The notes beneath the pieces were generated by a model. That model worked only from the letters and a program-made list of their open reading frames with translations, searched no databases and was not told the DNA's origin. Positions 9,231 through 18,700 of a stretch of 64,000 bases of DNA are shown here, one piece after another. The position numbers were made by a program, and so were the translations under genes. Origin of the DNA: Bernardetia sp. (GTDB taxonomy: Bacteria; Bacteroidota; Bacteroidia; Cytophagales; Bernardetiaceae); NCBI RefSeq assembly GCF_020630935.1, contig NZ_JAHDIG010000009.1, positions 26,453-90,452 of the forward strand, in the 5' to 3' direction. The stretch's first letter is position 1, and each line of letters opens with the position of its first letter.

Positions 9231-9812
9231 ATGAACTCCCACCAAAACATCCTAAAAAATATCAAACGCTATGTTGATTTGTCTTCTCAAGATGAAGAAG
9301 CATTTGTTAGCATCATTAAGCGAAGTAGAGTAAAGAAAAGACAGTTTATAGTTCAGCCAAACTTTGTCTGCACACATCAAACCTATATTGAGAAGGGAAC
9401 GTTTCGCTCCTACTTTCTGACTGACCAAGGCACAGAACACACACTACAATTTGCTATCGAAGACTGGTTTATTAGTGATTTCACGAGTTATATTTATCAA
9501 AAACCAGCCTCTCTGTATGTTGAAGCCTTACAAGATTCTATCATTGACCAAATAGAGTACAACGAGGTAGAAAATCTCTGCAATACGCACCCTGTTTTTG
9601 AAAAGTTTTTTAGAATTGTTGCACAAAAATCATTTGCCTTTGCACAACAGCGAATTTTATCCAATTTAGGCAAAACGGCAGCCGAGCGTTATCGTGAATT
9701 TAATAAAATGTATCCTACGATTGTAGAACGAGTTCCACAATATGCACTAGCTTCGTATTTGGGAATGAGTGCAGAGTTTTTGAGCAAAATCAAAAAGGAA
9801 ATGCAACCATAG
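9231..9812 (+). CDS. Crp/Fnr-family transcriptional regulator
   Basis: At 193 residues this fits small Bacteroidota Crp/Fnr-like regulators. Residues about 20-120 form the cyclic-nucleotide-type beta-roll (YIEKGTFRSYFLTDQG, then a hydrophobic strand and SLYVEALQDS). A long dimerisation helix follows (about 120-145). The C-terminus has a shortened winged-helix region ending YALASYLGMSAEFLSKIKKE, whose recognition helix is typical of the family. There are no Fnr-type Cys residues for an Fe-S cluster. The ligand and targets are unknown. It starts 9 bp after the upstream lipoprotein gene, so the two probably share a transcript. The gene converges on tamB, with a miniature element between them. 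Confidence 0.85.
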   Translation: MNSHQNILKNIKRYVDLSSQDEEAFVSIIKRSRVKKRQFIVQPNFVCTHQTYIEKGTFRSYFLTDQGTEHTLQFAIEDWFISDFTSYIYQKPASLYVEALQDSIIDQIEYNEVENLCNTHPVFEKFFRIVAQKSFAFAQQRILSNLGKTAAERYREFNKMYPTIVERVPQYALASYLGMSAEFLSKIKKEMQP

Positions 9813-9845
9813 AGCAAAGATTTAGCTCTTATAAGATAGTATCAA

Positions 9846-9970
9846 TTAGAGTACTAGACATGTAATATTTTTTTGTTCTGTCGGACACCTCAAAGGTGTC
9901 AAGACAGTTAAATTTTATAATTGTCTGACACTTTCAAAGTGTCTTGACAAACTCATGTCCAGTACTCTAA
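9846..9970. mobile_element. 125-bp MITE-like element A with 7-bp target duplication
   Basis: The terminal inverted repeats are 17 bp (9846-9862 and 9954-9970) and differ at one base (TTAGAGTACTGGACATG in the right arm). The 7-bp sequence GTATCAA flanks both sides exactly (9839-9845 and 9971-9977), a clear target-site duplication. The interior carries two 30-bp nested hairpins (9878-9907 and 9921-9950) built on GACACCT-caa-AGGTGTC and GACACTT-tc-AAAGTGTC. The right duplication contains the complement of the tamB stop codon, so the insertion lies exactly at the 3' end of tamB. There is no ORF inside, so it is a non-autonomous element. Confidence 0.85.
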
Positions 9971-9973
9971 GTA

Positions 9974-12900
9974 TCAATACTCCTCATCTTTGCTTTGAAT
10001 CAAATTTAGTGATGTCGTTACTTTTTCTTCTTCTTCCTGTCTTTTCTCCTCTTCTTCCTGTCTTTTCTCCTCTTCTTCCTTCTTGCGTTTTTCTTCTTCT
10101 TTACGCTGTTTTTCTTGTTCTTTGATTTCTTGTTTGATGCGTTCGGCTTCTTTATCTTTTTTGAAAAGTTCACTAAACTCGTCATACTCTCTTACAAAAA
10201 TAAGCGATGCACCTGTTTGGATAATTTGTCCATCAATCACACCAGCATAGCTATTTTCTCTAAAAATCTGAACTTTATAGCGTCCGTCTTCTGTAATTAG
10301 ATACGAAATAATAACATCGCCAGCAATGCTACTAAGTCCTTGCTGTTGTTGTTGCTTTGCTGCCTCTCCCTCCAAATCTACATTTGTTCCGACTTGGAAA
10401 GTAAGTCTATCATCCATAAAAGATTTTGAAAGATTGATGCCTAGTTGAGTTCTGCTCTGTGATTCGCCTGTCGAATAGTCTTCATACGAATTTAGGTCAA
10501 AAGACAAATCTACTCCAGAAAGATTTTTATCTGCTAGTTTGTTGAGCTGGTCGGTCAGAAGTCCACTTACTGTATTTCTTGCCGTAGCTTCAGCAAAACC
10601 CATTTCTCCTGTGGCTCTGTCTAGTGGATTTTCGGAAATAAAACCACCCAAAATAAGCAAGGCAAAAACTTGTTTGTTGAGTTCGGATTCTTGTTTGTTT
10701 AAGAGTTGTAGGCGAGTATTTATTGTTCCTCCCATTGCACCACGCTCTGCATCGGCAATATCAATATCAAAATCAATGGTTGGATTCATAATCTCACCAT
10801 TCATATTCAAGACGACTTCAAAAGGTAATTTTTGTTTGTATTTATTGAGTTCAGATTCAGATGCTCCACCCATTTGATTTGCCATAAGCTCATACGAAGC
10901 AGCTTCCACAACATGAATCGCTGTAATATCAGCTCTCATGTCCATTATGTCGCCATAAAATGTAATAGAACTTCCTTTTTGAATTTGAAAATCTTTTTTA
11001 GCAAAGTTGAAGAAATTGAGTTTATAGATTCCATTGGTAATTTCGTAACGCCCTGTCAGAGACATTTCTCCACTAGGATTAAGGTTAAAATTAATATCTC
11101 CACCTCCACTCACTTCCAAACGGTTCGAAGGGTCAATTTCTACATTTACTTTTGCCAATGGATTTATTTTGATAACAGCACGAATATCCATATCAGTTGC
11201 ATACTGTGTGGTGTCGGTATCGTTTGGAGCAACAGAAACCAAAGAATCTCCATAAAAACTTCTATCGACAAACTCTACAATACCTTCCTTATCAATTGTA
11301 GCAACCTCACTCTCTGGCAGCAAATAAGTCAAATCTGTTCCCTCCAAAACATTTACATTTGCTGTAACTGTCGGACTAGTAGCTGTTCCTGTTACATCTA
11401 CATTGATTCCAGCTAAGGCTTTTCCAAAAAACATTTGGTCTTCTTTTGGGTCTTCCGATTTTTCACTATCGACAAATAAAAACTCCTTACTCTTTACATT
11501 CAATGCCAAATTAAAATCTGTCAGCGTAGGCATGTTTATTCTACCATTGATGAGTAAATTATTGTTTCGTTTATCCTGCAATTTGAAGTTATTGAAAGCC
11601 AGTCCTCTATTATCAAACTTTATGGTTTCATTTTCTAATTGAAGGTACGTTCCAGAAGCCGTTAGGAAAAATGAAGCCTGATTGAAGTCTAAATTTCCTA
11701 AGATTTTTGGATTTTGAGTTGTTCCTTTCACAGTAAAATTCCCTGTAATTGTTCCCTTTGTATCTTCAAGATTTCCCATAGTGAGATTTTCTAAAGAGGG
11801 CAGGTAAAGCCTCTGAATATCCAAGTTCATATTAAGTGCATCGCCTGCATCTTCTCTAGCATTGTAATAGCCTGTAAGCTCAAAACGATTTTCTCCTGTT
11901 AGGTTTACATTTACATCATAACGGTCTTTTGCCGTGCTATTTTCTGCATCAATTTTTAAATCTCCTAACTTGCTATTGAGCACTGTCAAATCTTCAATTT
12001 TCAAATCTGCCAAAAACTGCATTTCAGTTTGGAAATTTTGTAAATCTACTTTTCCATTTAGCCTTCCTGCTGCGAGTTGTGTGGTATCATTGGGCGCAGC
12101 CATTTCTGTAATGGTAGAGAGTTCGAAATTGGTAAAGCGAGCTGCCAAATTCTTATCATTATCCGTCGTTCTTGCACTTATAGTTTGGTTGTCGTGAGTA
12201 AGCATAAATTCTTTTATACTAAGGTTTACACTATCATCACTTGGTAAAATAATTTGATTGCCTTTCCTTGCTGTCCAGTCTTCATAATTCAAAATCTGTG
12301 TTGGAGCAAGCGAAACAATAAATTTTGTTGTGTCTGGACGTTCTAATCGTGTTGCAATTCTAAATTGTTCCTTTCCTTCTGTATCTGTAAGTTTGATATT
12401 CAAATCCGCTTTATTATTGGCTGCTTGTCCAGAAATAAGAGGATGTTCAAACTGATACGTACCACTGACCACCTCTGCTACGCCAATTCTATAGTTTAAG
12501 GCTTCTTTATCCGAATCCACATTTATTTTTAAGGAGTCCAGTACAATTCCACCATAGACAATTTTTGGAAAATTACCATTGAGTTCGAATTTTTTAGTAT
12601 CACTACGATATTTTCCATCTAAAGAAGCAGGTTCAAACTTAGTCAGACTAGGTACTAAAGCTGTCAAGAGTTCTGACTTATGAATTTTTATATCAAAATC
12701 CATTTGTTGTGTTCCAATTTCTTTGTTGGGCTGAACGGGGTCAATTTCTATGTAGGTATTGACATGATTTTTGACGGTCGCCACAAATGTAGAAACATCT
12801 AAATTACCCTCAATATGAGCAGAAATAAGGTCGGATTGTAAGTTAATATTCGTTTCTCCTTTCTGTGAAACCGAAACAAAAGCAGCTGTATCTATTCTAA

Positions 12901-15538
12901 AAGTTCTTTTTTTTGTGCCAATAATTACTCTTCGAAGATTTGCATTTCCTCTGACATTATCTAAACTCATTCCTGTAATATCAGCATCCAAGTTTAGACT
13001 AACTGTTAGAGGTTCTTCATAGAAATTTAAAGCCTGTAAATCTGCTTTTTTCAAGTCTAAATCGACAACAAACTTTGGCTTTAGTGTATCCCAAACTACA
13101 TTTCCAACAAAATCGAAGGTTAGATTTTTGTCTTGCATATTGAGTTTGCCATTATAAGCCAAACCATCCACTTTGCCATCAATTTTTAGGTCTTTATAGA
13201 CATAGTCTTGAAACTCAAACTTATTGACATTACCATCAATGGTGGCTTTCATAATTTCTGGCTCAAAACCACTACCATTCGCCGAAATTTTTAAATCTGC
13301 GATACCAAGTGTGGTGTCTTGCAAGATTGTTCCTAGCTGTGCATTTTCTACGGTTGCCGTAATATTATAACTTGGAATAGCATTTTCAGCTATCAGATTT
13401 TTTAACGTTCCTTCTGCACCTACATTTCCTAAAGTAGTCTTTAGCTTTGTATCAGTTTTGAAGTCGTTTAGATACCCTGTAAAGACGATATTTCCATCGA
13501 TTTTTGGAGGTAACGTCAGATTTGAAGGTAAAAGCGTATCTGGAATCCAATTTTTGACATCATTCAAATACACCAAAAATTCCTTGGTAGAAATATTCAA
13601 ATACATTTTTTCTGGGTCAGTCGGATTTTTGACTGTTCCACCCAAATTGATTTTTGTATTGTCCAGATTTGCCAAAAGTTCTACAAACATATCTTCCATA
13701 GAACCCTTCGCAGAGGCATTCATAGAAATACGTTGTGGAAAATTAAAACCTGCTGGCAAAGTTCCACGAGGTACAAGTTTATTCAAATCTTGACGTGAAG
13801 AAGTCAGTTTGTTGATTTTTATATCAGCATAAATATTTTCTATTTCTGGAAGCCCTTTGATATTTCCATTGACTAAAAGATGTGTATTAATTAACCCTTT
13901 GATTTGAAAATCTTTGAGTGTAGCATTGTTGGCTTTTCCTGTTGCTTGTCCAGAAATTTTGATTTTTTCGGTGGTTTCTCTAGGTAAATTGACTTGCTTT
14001 GCCAAGTCTGGAACAAAATAAAATACATCGGCAAGAGCAATTTCTGTTCCGTCCAAATTGATTTCTAAGTCTGCATTTTGCCAGTCCTGAGCAAGGTTTT
14101 CAAGTGAGGCATCTAGTTTTACTTTTTGTCCTATTTTGCTTCGTGTAGTCTGAATTTTTAAGTCTGTAACCGAAATACCATTCGAATCTAAATGAATATT
14201 TCCATCAAAATCTTTGAGCGCAAACTGATTATCGTGGTCTGTAGCTTGGATAGTTTTTAAGTCTGCTGCAATATTGTCTGGATAAAATTTAAAGTTTTCT
14301 GCTTCTAGAGCAATATCTTTAAAATGAATGTGGTTGGCATCAAATCCGTAGTCTAGTTTTTCCGCATTCTCATTGGTAAAGATAATTTCATTATCTGCTA
14401 ACACCACATTTTTCACTTCGATAACCCACGGTTTGCCTTCATCTTCCTTTGTTCCAGCTACCTCTTGTGCTTCTTTCGCTACATTTTCAGCAGATTTTTC
14501 GATAGCAGAATCTAGGGCGGTTGCTACAATGCCTTGTTTATAAGAAAGATATGTTTTATTTAGTTCCACATCTTGAATAACTATTTTTTGTGTTCCCAAG
14601 TTAGTTTGTTTGGCTTTGATAAGAAGACTTCCCACCTTTCCATCTACTTGCTGTCCTGTTACATTACTCTGATAAAATGCTGTGATATTCTCCAAATTAA
14701 TTTCATTCATATCAATCTGAAAACCAATTTCAGAACTTGTTGTGTCTGGTTTCTCTGGAGTAGGAGGAGGTAAATGGGTTTGGATGTAGCGCAAATCAGT
14801 GTCTTTTAGCAAAACATCTTTGACTGTGAAAGACAAATTATTCAAATCAAAATCATCTACATCTACTTTTATCTGTCCAATTTTTCCTACAATATCGTTT
14901 CCACTATAACGGTCATCAAACTTTGCATTAATATTTTTAAAATCTATTCCACCCAGTGAAATAATAAAACCTGCGCCAGAAGTAGTATCATTTGCTTCAA
15001 GCTGTGTAGTGGTTTGGTCTTCTGACATTTTTGCTGAGTCAGTAGGTGCAAAGGCTTTATCTAAAAAATCAATATTCGAAACGCTATCCTTATCTATCCA
15101 AATATTGGCATAAACATCTTCCAACTCTATTTCTGTAATCTGAACTGTTTTTTTGAGAAGAGCAAACGGATTGAGGTCAGCATTAAAATGTCCTGCATAA
15201 AGCAAAGTATCTTTTTGGAGGTCTTCAATATAAAGTCCATTGATAGTTACACCAAGAGGAAGACTAAGACGGATTTTGTTTATTTCTACTTTTGTAGTGA
15301 GTTTTTTACTTAAAAAATCTTCTGCTTTGTTTGTTAGAAAATTTTGAACTGGAGGCAAGAAAAGTAAGACAAAAATCAGCAGAACAAGTCCCAAAACAGA
15401 ACCTACAATCCACATCAAAATCTTAGTTATCTTTTTAAAAACTCGTTTTGTTTTGGATTGAGGTTTTGAAGATTTATCTGACTGATTAGCAGTTTTTTTA
15501 TTAGAAAATTTATTTTTTATGTTTTGAAGGAAATTCAT
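9974..15538 (-). CDS. TamB-like translocation/assembly module protein (DUF490)
   Basis: The 1854-residue protein has one N-terminal membrane helix (about residues 36-60) and then a very long region of repeating beta-strands with AsmA/TamB character (GVTINGLYIED, many LKISANG- and LDGTEI-like strands). The last third is the conserved TamB C-terminal domain (FGKALAGINVDVTGTA, NPTIDFDIDIADAERG, KQVFALLILGGFISENP). In this family the protein bridges inner and outer membranes as a hydrophobic groove and moves phospholipids or helps insert outer-membrane proteins. An unusual tail of about 65 residues follows: a charged Glu/Lys/Arg helix with EEEKRQE heptads. No TamA/BamA partner is nearby. Its stop codon abuts miniature element A. 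Confidence 0.9.
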   Translation of the reverse strand: MNFLQNIKNKFSNKKTANQSDKSSKPQSKTKRVFKKITKILMWIVGSVLGLVLLIFVLLFLPPVQNFLTNKAEDFLSKKLTTKVEINKIRLSLPLGVTINGLYIEDLQKDTLLYAGHFNADLNPFALLKKTVQITEIELEDVYANIWIDKDSVSNIDFLDKAFAPTDSAKMSEDQTTTQLEANDTTSGAGFIISLGGIDFKNINAKFDDRYSGNDIVGKIGQIKVDVDDFDLNNLSFTVKDVLLKDTDLRYIQTHLPPPTPEKPDTTSSEIGFQIDMNEINLENITAFYQSNVTGQQVDGKVGSLLIKAKQTNLGTQKIVIQDVELNKTYLSYKQGIVATALDSAIEKSAENVAKEAQEVAGTKEDEGKPWVIEVKNVVLADNEIIFTNENAEKLDYGFDANHIHFKDIALEAENFKFYPDNIAADLKTIQATDHDNQFALKDFDGNIHLDSNGISVTDLKIQTTRSKIGQKVKLDASLENLAQDWQNADLEINLDGTEIALADVFYFVPDLAKQVNLPRETTEKIKISGQATGKANNATLKDFQIKGLINTHLLVNGNIKGLPEIENIYADIKINKLTSSRQDLNKLVPRGTLPAGFNFPQRISMNASAKGSMEDMFVELLANLDNTKINLGGTVKNPTDPEKMYLNISTKEFLVYLNDVKNWIPDTLLPSNLTLPPKIDGNIVFTGYLNDFKTDTKLKTTLGNVGAEGTLKNLIAENAIPSYNITATVENAQLGTILQDTTLGIADLKISANGSGFEPEIMKATIDGNVNKFEFQDYVYKDLKIDGKVDGLAYNGKLNMQDKNLTFDFVGNVVWDTLKPKFVVDLDLKKADLQALNFYEEPLTVSLNLDADITGMSLDNVRGNANLRRVIIGTKKRTFRIDTAAFVSVSQKGETNINLQSDLISAHIEGNLDVSTFVATVKNHVNTYIEIDPVQPNKEIGTQQMDFDIKIHKSELLTALVPSLTKFEPASLDGKYRSDTKKFELNGNFPKIVYGGIVLDSLKINVDSDKEALNYRIGVAEVVSGTYQFEHPLISGQAANNKADLNIKLTDTEGKEQFRIATRLERPDTTKFIVSLAPTQILNYEDWTARKGNQIILPSDDSVNLSIKEFMLTHDNQTISARTTDNDKNLAARFTNFELSTITEMAAPNDTTQLAAGRLNGKVDLQNFQTEMQFLADLKIEDLTVLNSKLGDLKIDAENSTAKDRYDVNVNLTGENRFELTGYYNAREDAGDALNMNLDIQRLYLPSLENLTMGNLEDTKGTITGNFTVKGTTQNPKILGNLDFNQASFFLTASGTYLQLENETIKFDNRGLAFNNFKLQDKRNNNLLINGRINMPTLTDFNLALNVKSKEFLFVDSEKSEDPKEDQMFFGKALAGINVDVTGTATSPTVTANVNVLEGTDLTYLLPESEVATIDKEGIVEFVDRSFYGDSLVSVAPNDTDTTQYATDMDIRAVIKINPLAKVNVEIDPSNRLEVSGGGDINFNLNPSGEMSLTGRYEITNGIYKLNFFNFAKKDFQIQKGSSITFYGDIMDMRADITAIHVVEAASYELMANQMGGASESELNKYKQKLPFEVVLNMNGEIMNPTIDFDIDIADAERGAMGGTINTRLQLLNKQESELNKQVFALLILGGFISENPLDRATGEMGFAEATARNTVSGLLTDQLNKLADKNLSGVDLSFDLNSYEDYSTGESQSRTQLGINLSKSFMDDRLTFQVGTNVDLEGEAAKQQQQQGLSSIAGDVIISYLITEDGRYKVQIFRENSYAGVIDGQIIQTGASLIFVREYDEFSELFKKDKEAERIKQEIKEQEKQRKEEEKRKKEEEEKRQEEEEKRQEEEEKVTTSLNLIQSKDEEY
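10031..10080. repeat. 21-bp tandem repeat coding the TamB tail heptads
   Basis: A 21-bp unit is repeated twice exactly (10031-10051 and 10052-10072), followed by a partial third unit. It encodes repeats of a 7-residue Lys-Arg-Gln-Glu-Glu-Glu-Glu unit in the C-terminal tail of the TamB-like protein. In-frame tandem units of this kind can change copy number by slippage. Confidence 0.8.
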
Positions 15539-15691
15539 ATAAATTGCACTAGAAAAGTAAGCTAAAAAATGGACGTAAAAAAATAGTATTTTACTCTATG
15601 TAAAAATACTTTGCGTCGTAATGTGCATAACTTAGAATTGAAGGGATTTGTTTTTATTTTAAGATTTAGAAATACTATCTATTTTCATTCA

Positions 15692-16075
15692 TTAAATAAA
15701 TGCCCATTTAATAATGAGGTAAATCCCTATGCCTATAAATAAAACACCCCACAGAGTAGATAAATATCTCCATTTGCTATAATCGCTGAGAAATTTATCT
15801 TTTTTCTCGCTATAAACAACAAAATAAGTATATCCTTTCTTACCAAAACCTCCATTCCAATCATACACTTTTCCTTTGTATTCAATTTGAGGGATAGATT
15901 TTCTATCATGTCTATATCCAAGCAGTACGACTTCTACTTCTATACCTTCCTCTCTTATTTCCTGTTGTTCTAAAAATTCTGTTGTTAAAAAATAAATTAA
16001 AAATACGCCTAATACACACATTATAGTTCCGATAGTGAATACAGTAAGACTAAATTTCATAATGTCTAATCTCAT
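15692..16075 (-). CDS. Small membrane protein, DUF3592-like
   Basis: I start this at the ATG at 16075 (127 residues); the frame also allows a TTG two codons upstream and an ATG at 16060. Two hydrophobic helices, near the N-terminus (about 10-30) and at the C-terminus (about 105-125), flank a soluble domain of roughly 70 residues with EVEVVLLGY, IPQIEYKGKVYDW and YFVVYSEKKDK. This layout matches the DUF3592 family, whose function is unknown. It is on the same strand as tamB but 150 bp upstream, so it could be a separate unit. It is divergent from the M61 peptidase gene. Confidence 0.65.
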   Translation of the reverse strand: MRLDIMKFSLTVFTIGTIMCVLGVFLIYFLTTEFLEQQEIREEGIEVEVVLLGYRHDRKSIPQIEYKGKVYDWNGGFGKKGYTYFVVYSEKKDKFLSDYSKWRYLSTLWGVLFIGIGIYLIIKWAFI

Positions 16076-16214
16076 CCTCAATAAAATTCCTATTCAAAAA
16101 TTTATTAAACGAGCAAAGTCTTATTTTTGATATAGATTGTAAAATGATTAGAAGGAAAAAAACTCTTAACTTGCCTACTGGTTATATTATTTTCAAAAAA
16201 CTAACCCAATACAT

Positions 16215-18005
16215 ATGTTATTTCAAAATACCAAAACTATTTTTTCAATTCTGTTATTTTTGAGCATTTCGCTTTCTGGCTTTGCTCAAACAATACACTA
16301 TAAAATTTCTTTTCCTGCGCCTCAAACCCACTACGCAAAAGTGGAAATAGAAGTAAACGATATTCCAAAAGACAAGGAAAGCCTTGATTTTGTGATGCCA
16401 GTTTGGGCTCCAGGGTCGTACTTGATTCGTGAATTTGCTAAAGGTGTTGAGAGCGTAACTTCTGATGCTTCCATTACGAAAACTTCAAAAAACGTTTGGA
16501 GAGTAGAGACAAAAGGCAAGTCTAGTGTAAAGCTAATGTACGATGTATATGGTTTTGAACATTCTGTCCGAACCAGTTTTATCGATGCTTCACACGCTGC
16601 TCTTATTCCGACCAGTATTTTTATGTATGTAGATGGAATGAAAAATGAAACAGCCACTTTAGAAATTGAAAAACCAAGCTATTGGAAAACTATTTCTACT
16701 TCTTTAAAAAATAAAGATGGAAAAGAAAACACATTTGAAGTTCCAAACTACGATATTTTGGCAGATTCGCCTATCGAAATTGGCAATCAAGAAATCTTGA
16801 CCTTTGAAGCTGCTGGCGTAAAACATTCTGTTGTGATGTACGGACAGGGCAACTACAATAAAGGCCAAATCACAAAGGATATGGCAAAAGTTGTGGAGGC
16901 AGCGACAAAAGTTTGGGGAGAAAATCCAGCAGAAGACTACAAATTTATTGTTCATAACTCCAAACATGGAGGAGGAGGATTGGAACACCTCAACTCTACA
17001 AGCTTGGTAGTTGATAGAATGTCGTATGGAACAGAGCGTGGTTATTTAGGATTCTTGGGTTTGGTAGCACACGAATATTTCCACCTTTGGAATGTGAAGC
17101 GTTTGCGTCCGTTTGCGCTTACAAATTATGATTATACGCAAGAACAAAATACTAACCTACTTTGGATTTTTGAAGGTTTTACATCGTATTATGATGAACT
17201 TCTCTTGACAAGAGCAGGCTTTGTAAGTGAGGAAGGTTATCTCAAAACACTTTCTGGAAATATTTCAGCAACAGAGAATAAGAAAGGAAGACACGTACAA
17301 CCTGTAACAGAAGCCAGTTTTGATGCGTGGATAAAAGCCTACCGTCCGAATGAAAACTCTGGGAACACTACGGTTTCTTACTACGGACAAGGGAGTGTGT
17401 ATGCTGCTATGCTAGATTTGATGATTATTGAGGCAACAGATGCAGAGAAAAATCTTGACGATGTGATGCGTTATCTCTATAATGAATATTACAAAAAGCA
17501 AAAGCGTGGTTTTACAGATGCAGAGTTTCAAGCAGCTGTTGGAAAAATTGCAGGAAAGCCATTTCCTTCATTTTTTGAAAATGTAGTCTATGGAACACAA
17601 ATGCCCGATTATGCTACTTATTTAGGATATGCAGGTTTGAAACTAATGGTAGGAGAAAATAAATCTAAGGCAACTCTTGGCATCAGAACAATAGAAAGTG
17701 GTAACAATCTCATAGTAAGAAGTACAGAGCGAGATGGAGCAGCTTACAAGCAAGGGTTGAATGTAAACGATGAGGTTATTTCAGCAGATGGTTTTAGAGT
17801 AACCTCAAATGGCGAACTTTCAGAAATCTTACACTACAAAAATGTAGGTGATGAGGTAGAGCTTGTTATTGCTCGTGATGGACTTTTGCAAAACCTTACC
17901 ATCAAATTAGAAGCTGATGATACAAGAGGATTTGAAATTCAAAAAATAGACAATCCTTCTAAAAAACAGCAGAAAGTATATAAAAAGTGGATGGAGAAGA
18001 AGTAA
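16215..18005 (+). CDS. M61-family metallopeptidase with PDZ domain
   Basis: The 596-residue product has a signal peptide ending GFA before Gln25, so it is exported. Residues about 30-190 form the beta-rich N-terminal domain of M61 glycyl aminopeptidase-like enzymes. The zinc site is HEYFH (residues 286-290) followed by LWNVKRLRP, with the third ligand Glu320 in WIFEGFTSYY. GGGLEHLNS upstream is the exopeptidase-type substrate motif. A PDZ domain occupies about residues 480-575 (GLNVNDEVISADG). By family it is a periplasmic aminopeptidase with preference for small N-terminal residues. It stands alone, and miniature element B begins 5 bp after its stop codon. Confidence 0.92.
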   Translation: MLFQNTKTIFSILLFLSISLSGFAQTIHYKISFPAPQTHYAKVEIEVNDIPKDKESLDFVMPVWAPGSYLIREFAKGVESVTSDASITKTSKNVWRVETKGKSSVKLMYDVYGFEHSVRTSFIDASHAALIPTSIFMYVDGMKNETATLEIEKPSYWKTISTSLKNKDGKENTFEVPNYDILADSPIEIGNQEILTFEAAGVKHSVVMYGQGNYNKGQITKDMAKVVEAATKVWGENPAEDYKFIVHNSKHGGGGLEHLNSTSLVVDRMSYGTERGYLGFLGLVAHEYFHLWNVKRLRPFALTNYDYTQEQNTNLLWIFEGFTSYYDELLLTRAGFVSEEGYLKTLSGNISATENKKGRHVQPVTEASFDAWIKAYRPNENSGNTTVSYYGQGSVYAAMLDLMIIEATDAEKNLDDVMRYLYNEYYKKQKRGFTDAEFQAAVGKIAGKPFPSFFENVVYGTQMPDYATYLGYAGLKLMVGENKSKATLGIRTIESGNNLIVRSTERDGAAYKQGLNVNDEVISADGFRVTSNGELSEILHYKNVGDEVELVIARDGLLQNLTIKLEADDTRGFEIQKIDNPSKKQQKVYKKWMEKK

Positions 18006-18009
18006 TTAG

Positions 18010-18134
18010 TTAGAGTACTGGGCATCAATAGATGTTTACTGTTCTGTGAGTCACAGAACAGAGAAAAAGTGCCATTCGTTGGTGTTTTAGCGTAGCGAGA
18101 CCAACAATTTTTTATCTCATGTCCATTACTCTAA
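18010..18134. mobile_element. 125-bp MITE-like element B
   Basis: The ends are 17-bp inverted repeats (18010-18026 and 18118-18134) that match those of element A with few changes, and the length is also 125 bp. GTAATTA flanks it on both sides but is shifted by one base on the left (18002-18008 and 18135-18141), so the target duplication is imperfect. The interior differs from element A: a 21-bp palindrome TGTTCTGTGA-g-TCACAGAACA (18040-18060) and a GTTGGT/ACCAAC hairpin (18078-18105). It sits immediately after the M61 stop codon. Confidence 0.8.
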
Positions 18135-18146
18135 GTAATTATATAA

Positions 18147-18187
18147 AACAGAGATAGCTTATAATAAAAAGCATCTCTGTTTTTTTT
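18147..18187. terminator. Hairpin terminator between M61 gene and mreD
   Basis: AACAGAGAT (18147-18155) pairs with ATCTCTGTT (18173-18181) and a T-run follows on the plus strand. It ends the plus-strand transcript; the mreD stop codon overlaps its T-run. Confidence 0.75.
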
Positions 18188-18695
18188 AACGGCTTCTATA
18201 AAATAGTAATTGTCCGATAATGAGTACAAACAAACTTAAAATAGTGCTTGCTATAATAGATAGAAAGTTGGAAAGCCATAAGGAAAAACTACTTCCTTGT
18301 ATCAGAAATAAAATAGAATGATGAAGAAATAGCATAATACCTGCATAAGTAGCAAACCAGTTAAAACCCAGTTTTGAAAGAGTGGGAGTTTCTACATTGT
18401 CATATCCTCCACTTGGTCGTATAAACTGAATAATAGAAGGGCGAATAAAAGCAATGATTACTGTAGTGGCTGCGTGTACTCCAGCTGTGTCGTAAAAAAC
18501 ATCTACTGCTAGTCCCATTCCAAAACCCAAAACCAAAAGTGTAGTAAGACTGGTTTCAAGAGGAAGTAAGAGCAAAAAACCGATATAGACAAAACAAAAT
18601 GCTGTATCGAAGAGAGCTATATTTCTAAAAAATAAGACTTGAAGCAACCAATAAATAAAAAAACTGATAGTATGAGTAATACTGCTTGGGTTCAT
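18186..18695 (-). CDS. mreD: Rod shape-determining protein MreD
   Basis: The 169-residue protein is almost entirely hydrophobic, with about five membrane helices. It is the last gene of the mreB-mreC-mreD order on the minus strand, starting 5 bp after the mreC stop. In the elongasome MreD is the inner-membrane partner that, with MreC, links the MreB scaffold to peptidoglycan synthases. The length and the loop with VDVFYDTAGVH fit Bacteroidota MreD. The sequence is poorly conserved in this family, so the name relies partly on position. Its stop codon lies within the T-run of the shared terminator. Confidence 0.9.
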   Translation of the reverse strand: MNPSSITHTISFFIYWLLQVLFFRNIALFDTAFCFVYIGFLLLLPLETSLTTLLVLGFGMGLAVDVFYDTAGVHAATTVIIAFIRPSIIQFIRPSGGYDNVETPTLSKLGFNWFATYAGIMLFLHHSILFLIQGSSFSLWLSNFLSIIASTILSLFVLIIGQLLFYRSR

Positions 18696-18700
18696 TTGTT

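Noticed and set aside
10539..14773. Several plus-strand ORFs of 60-194 codons
   Set aside because: All are antisense to the TamB-like gene and show no start context or family motif.
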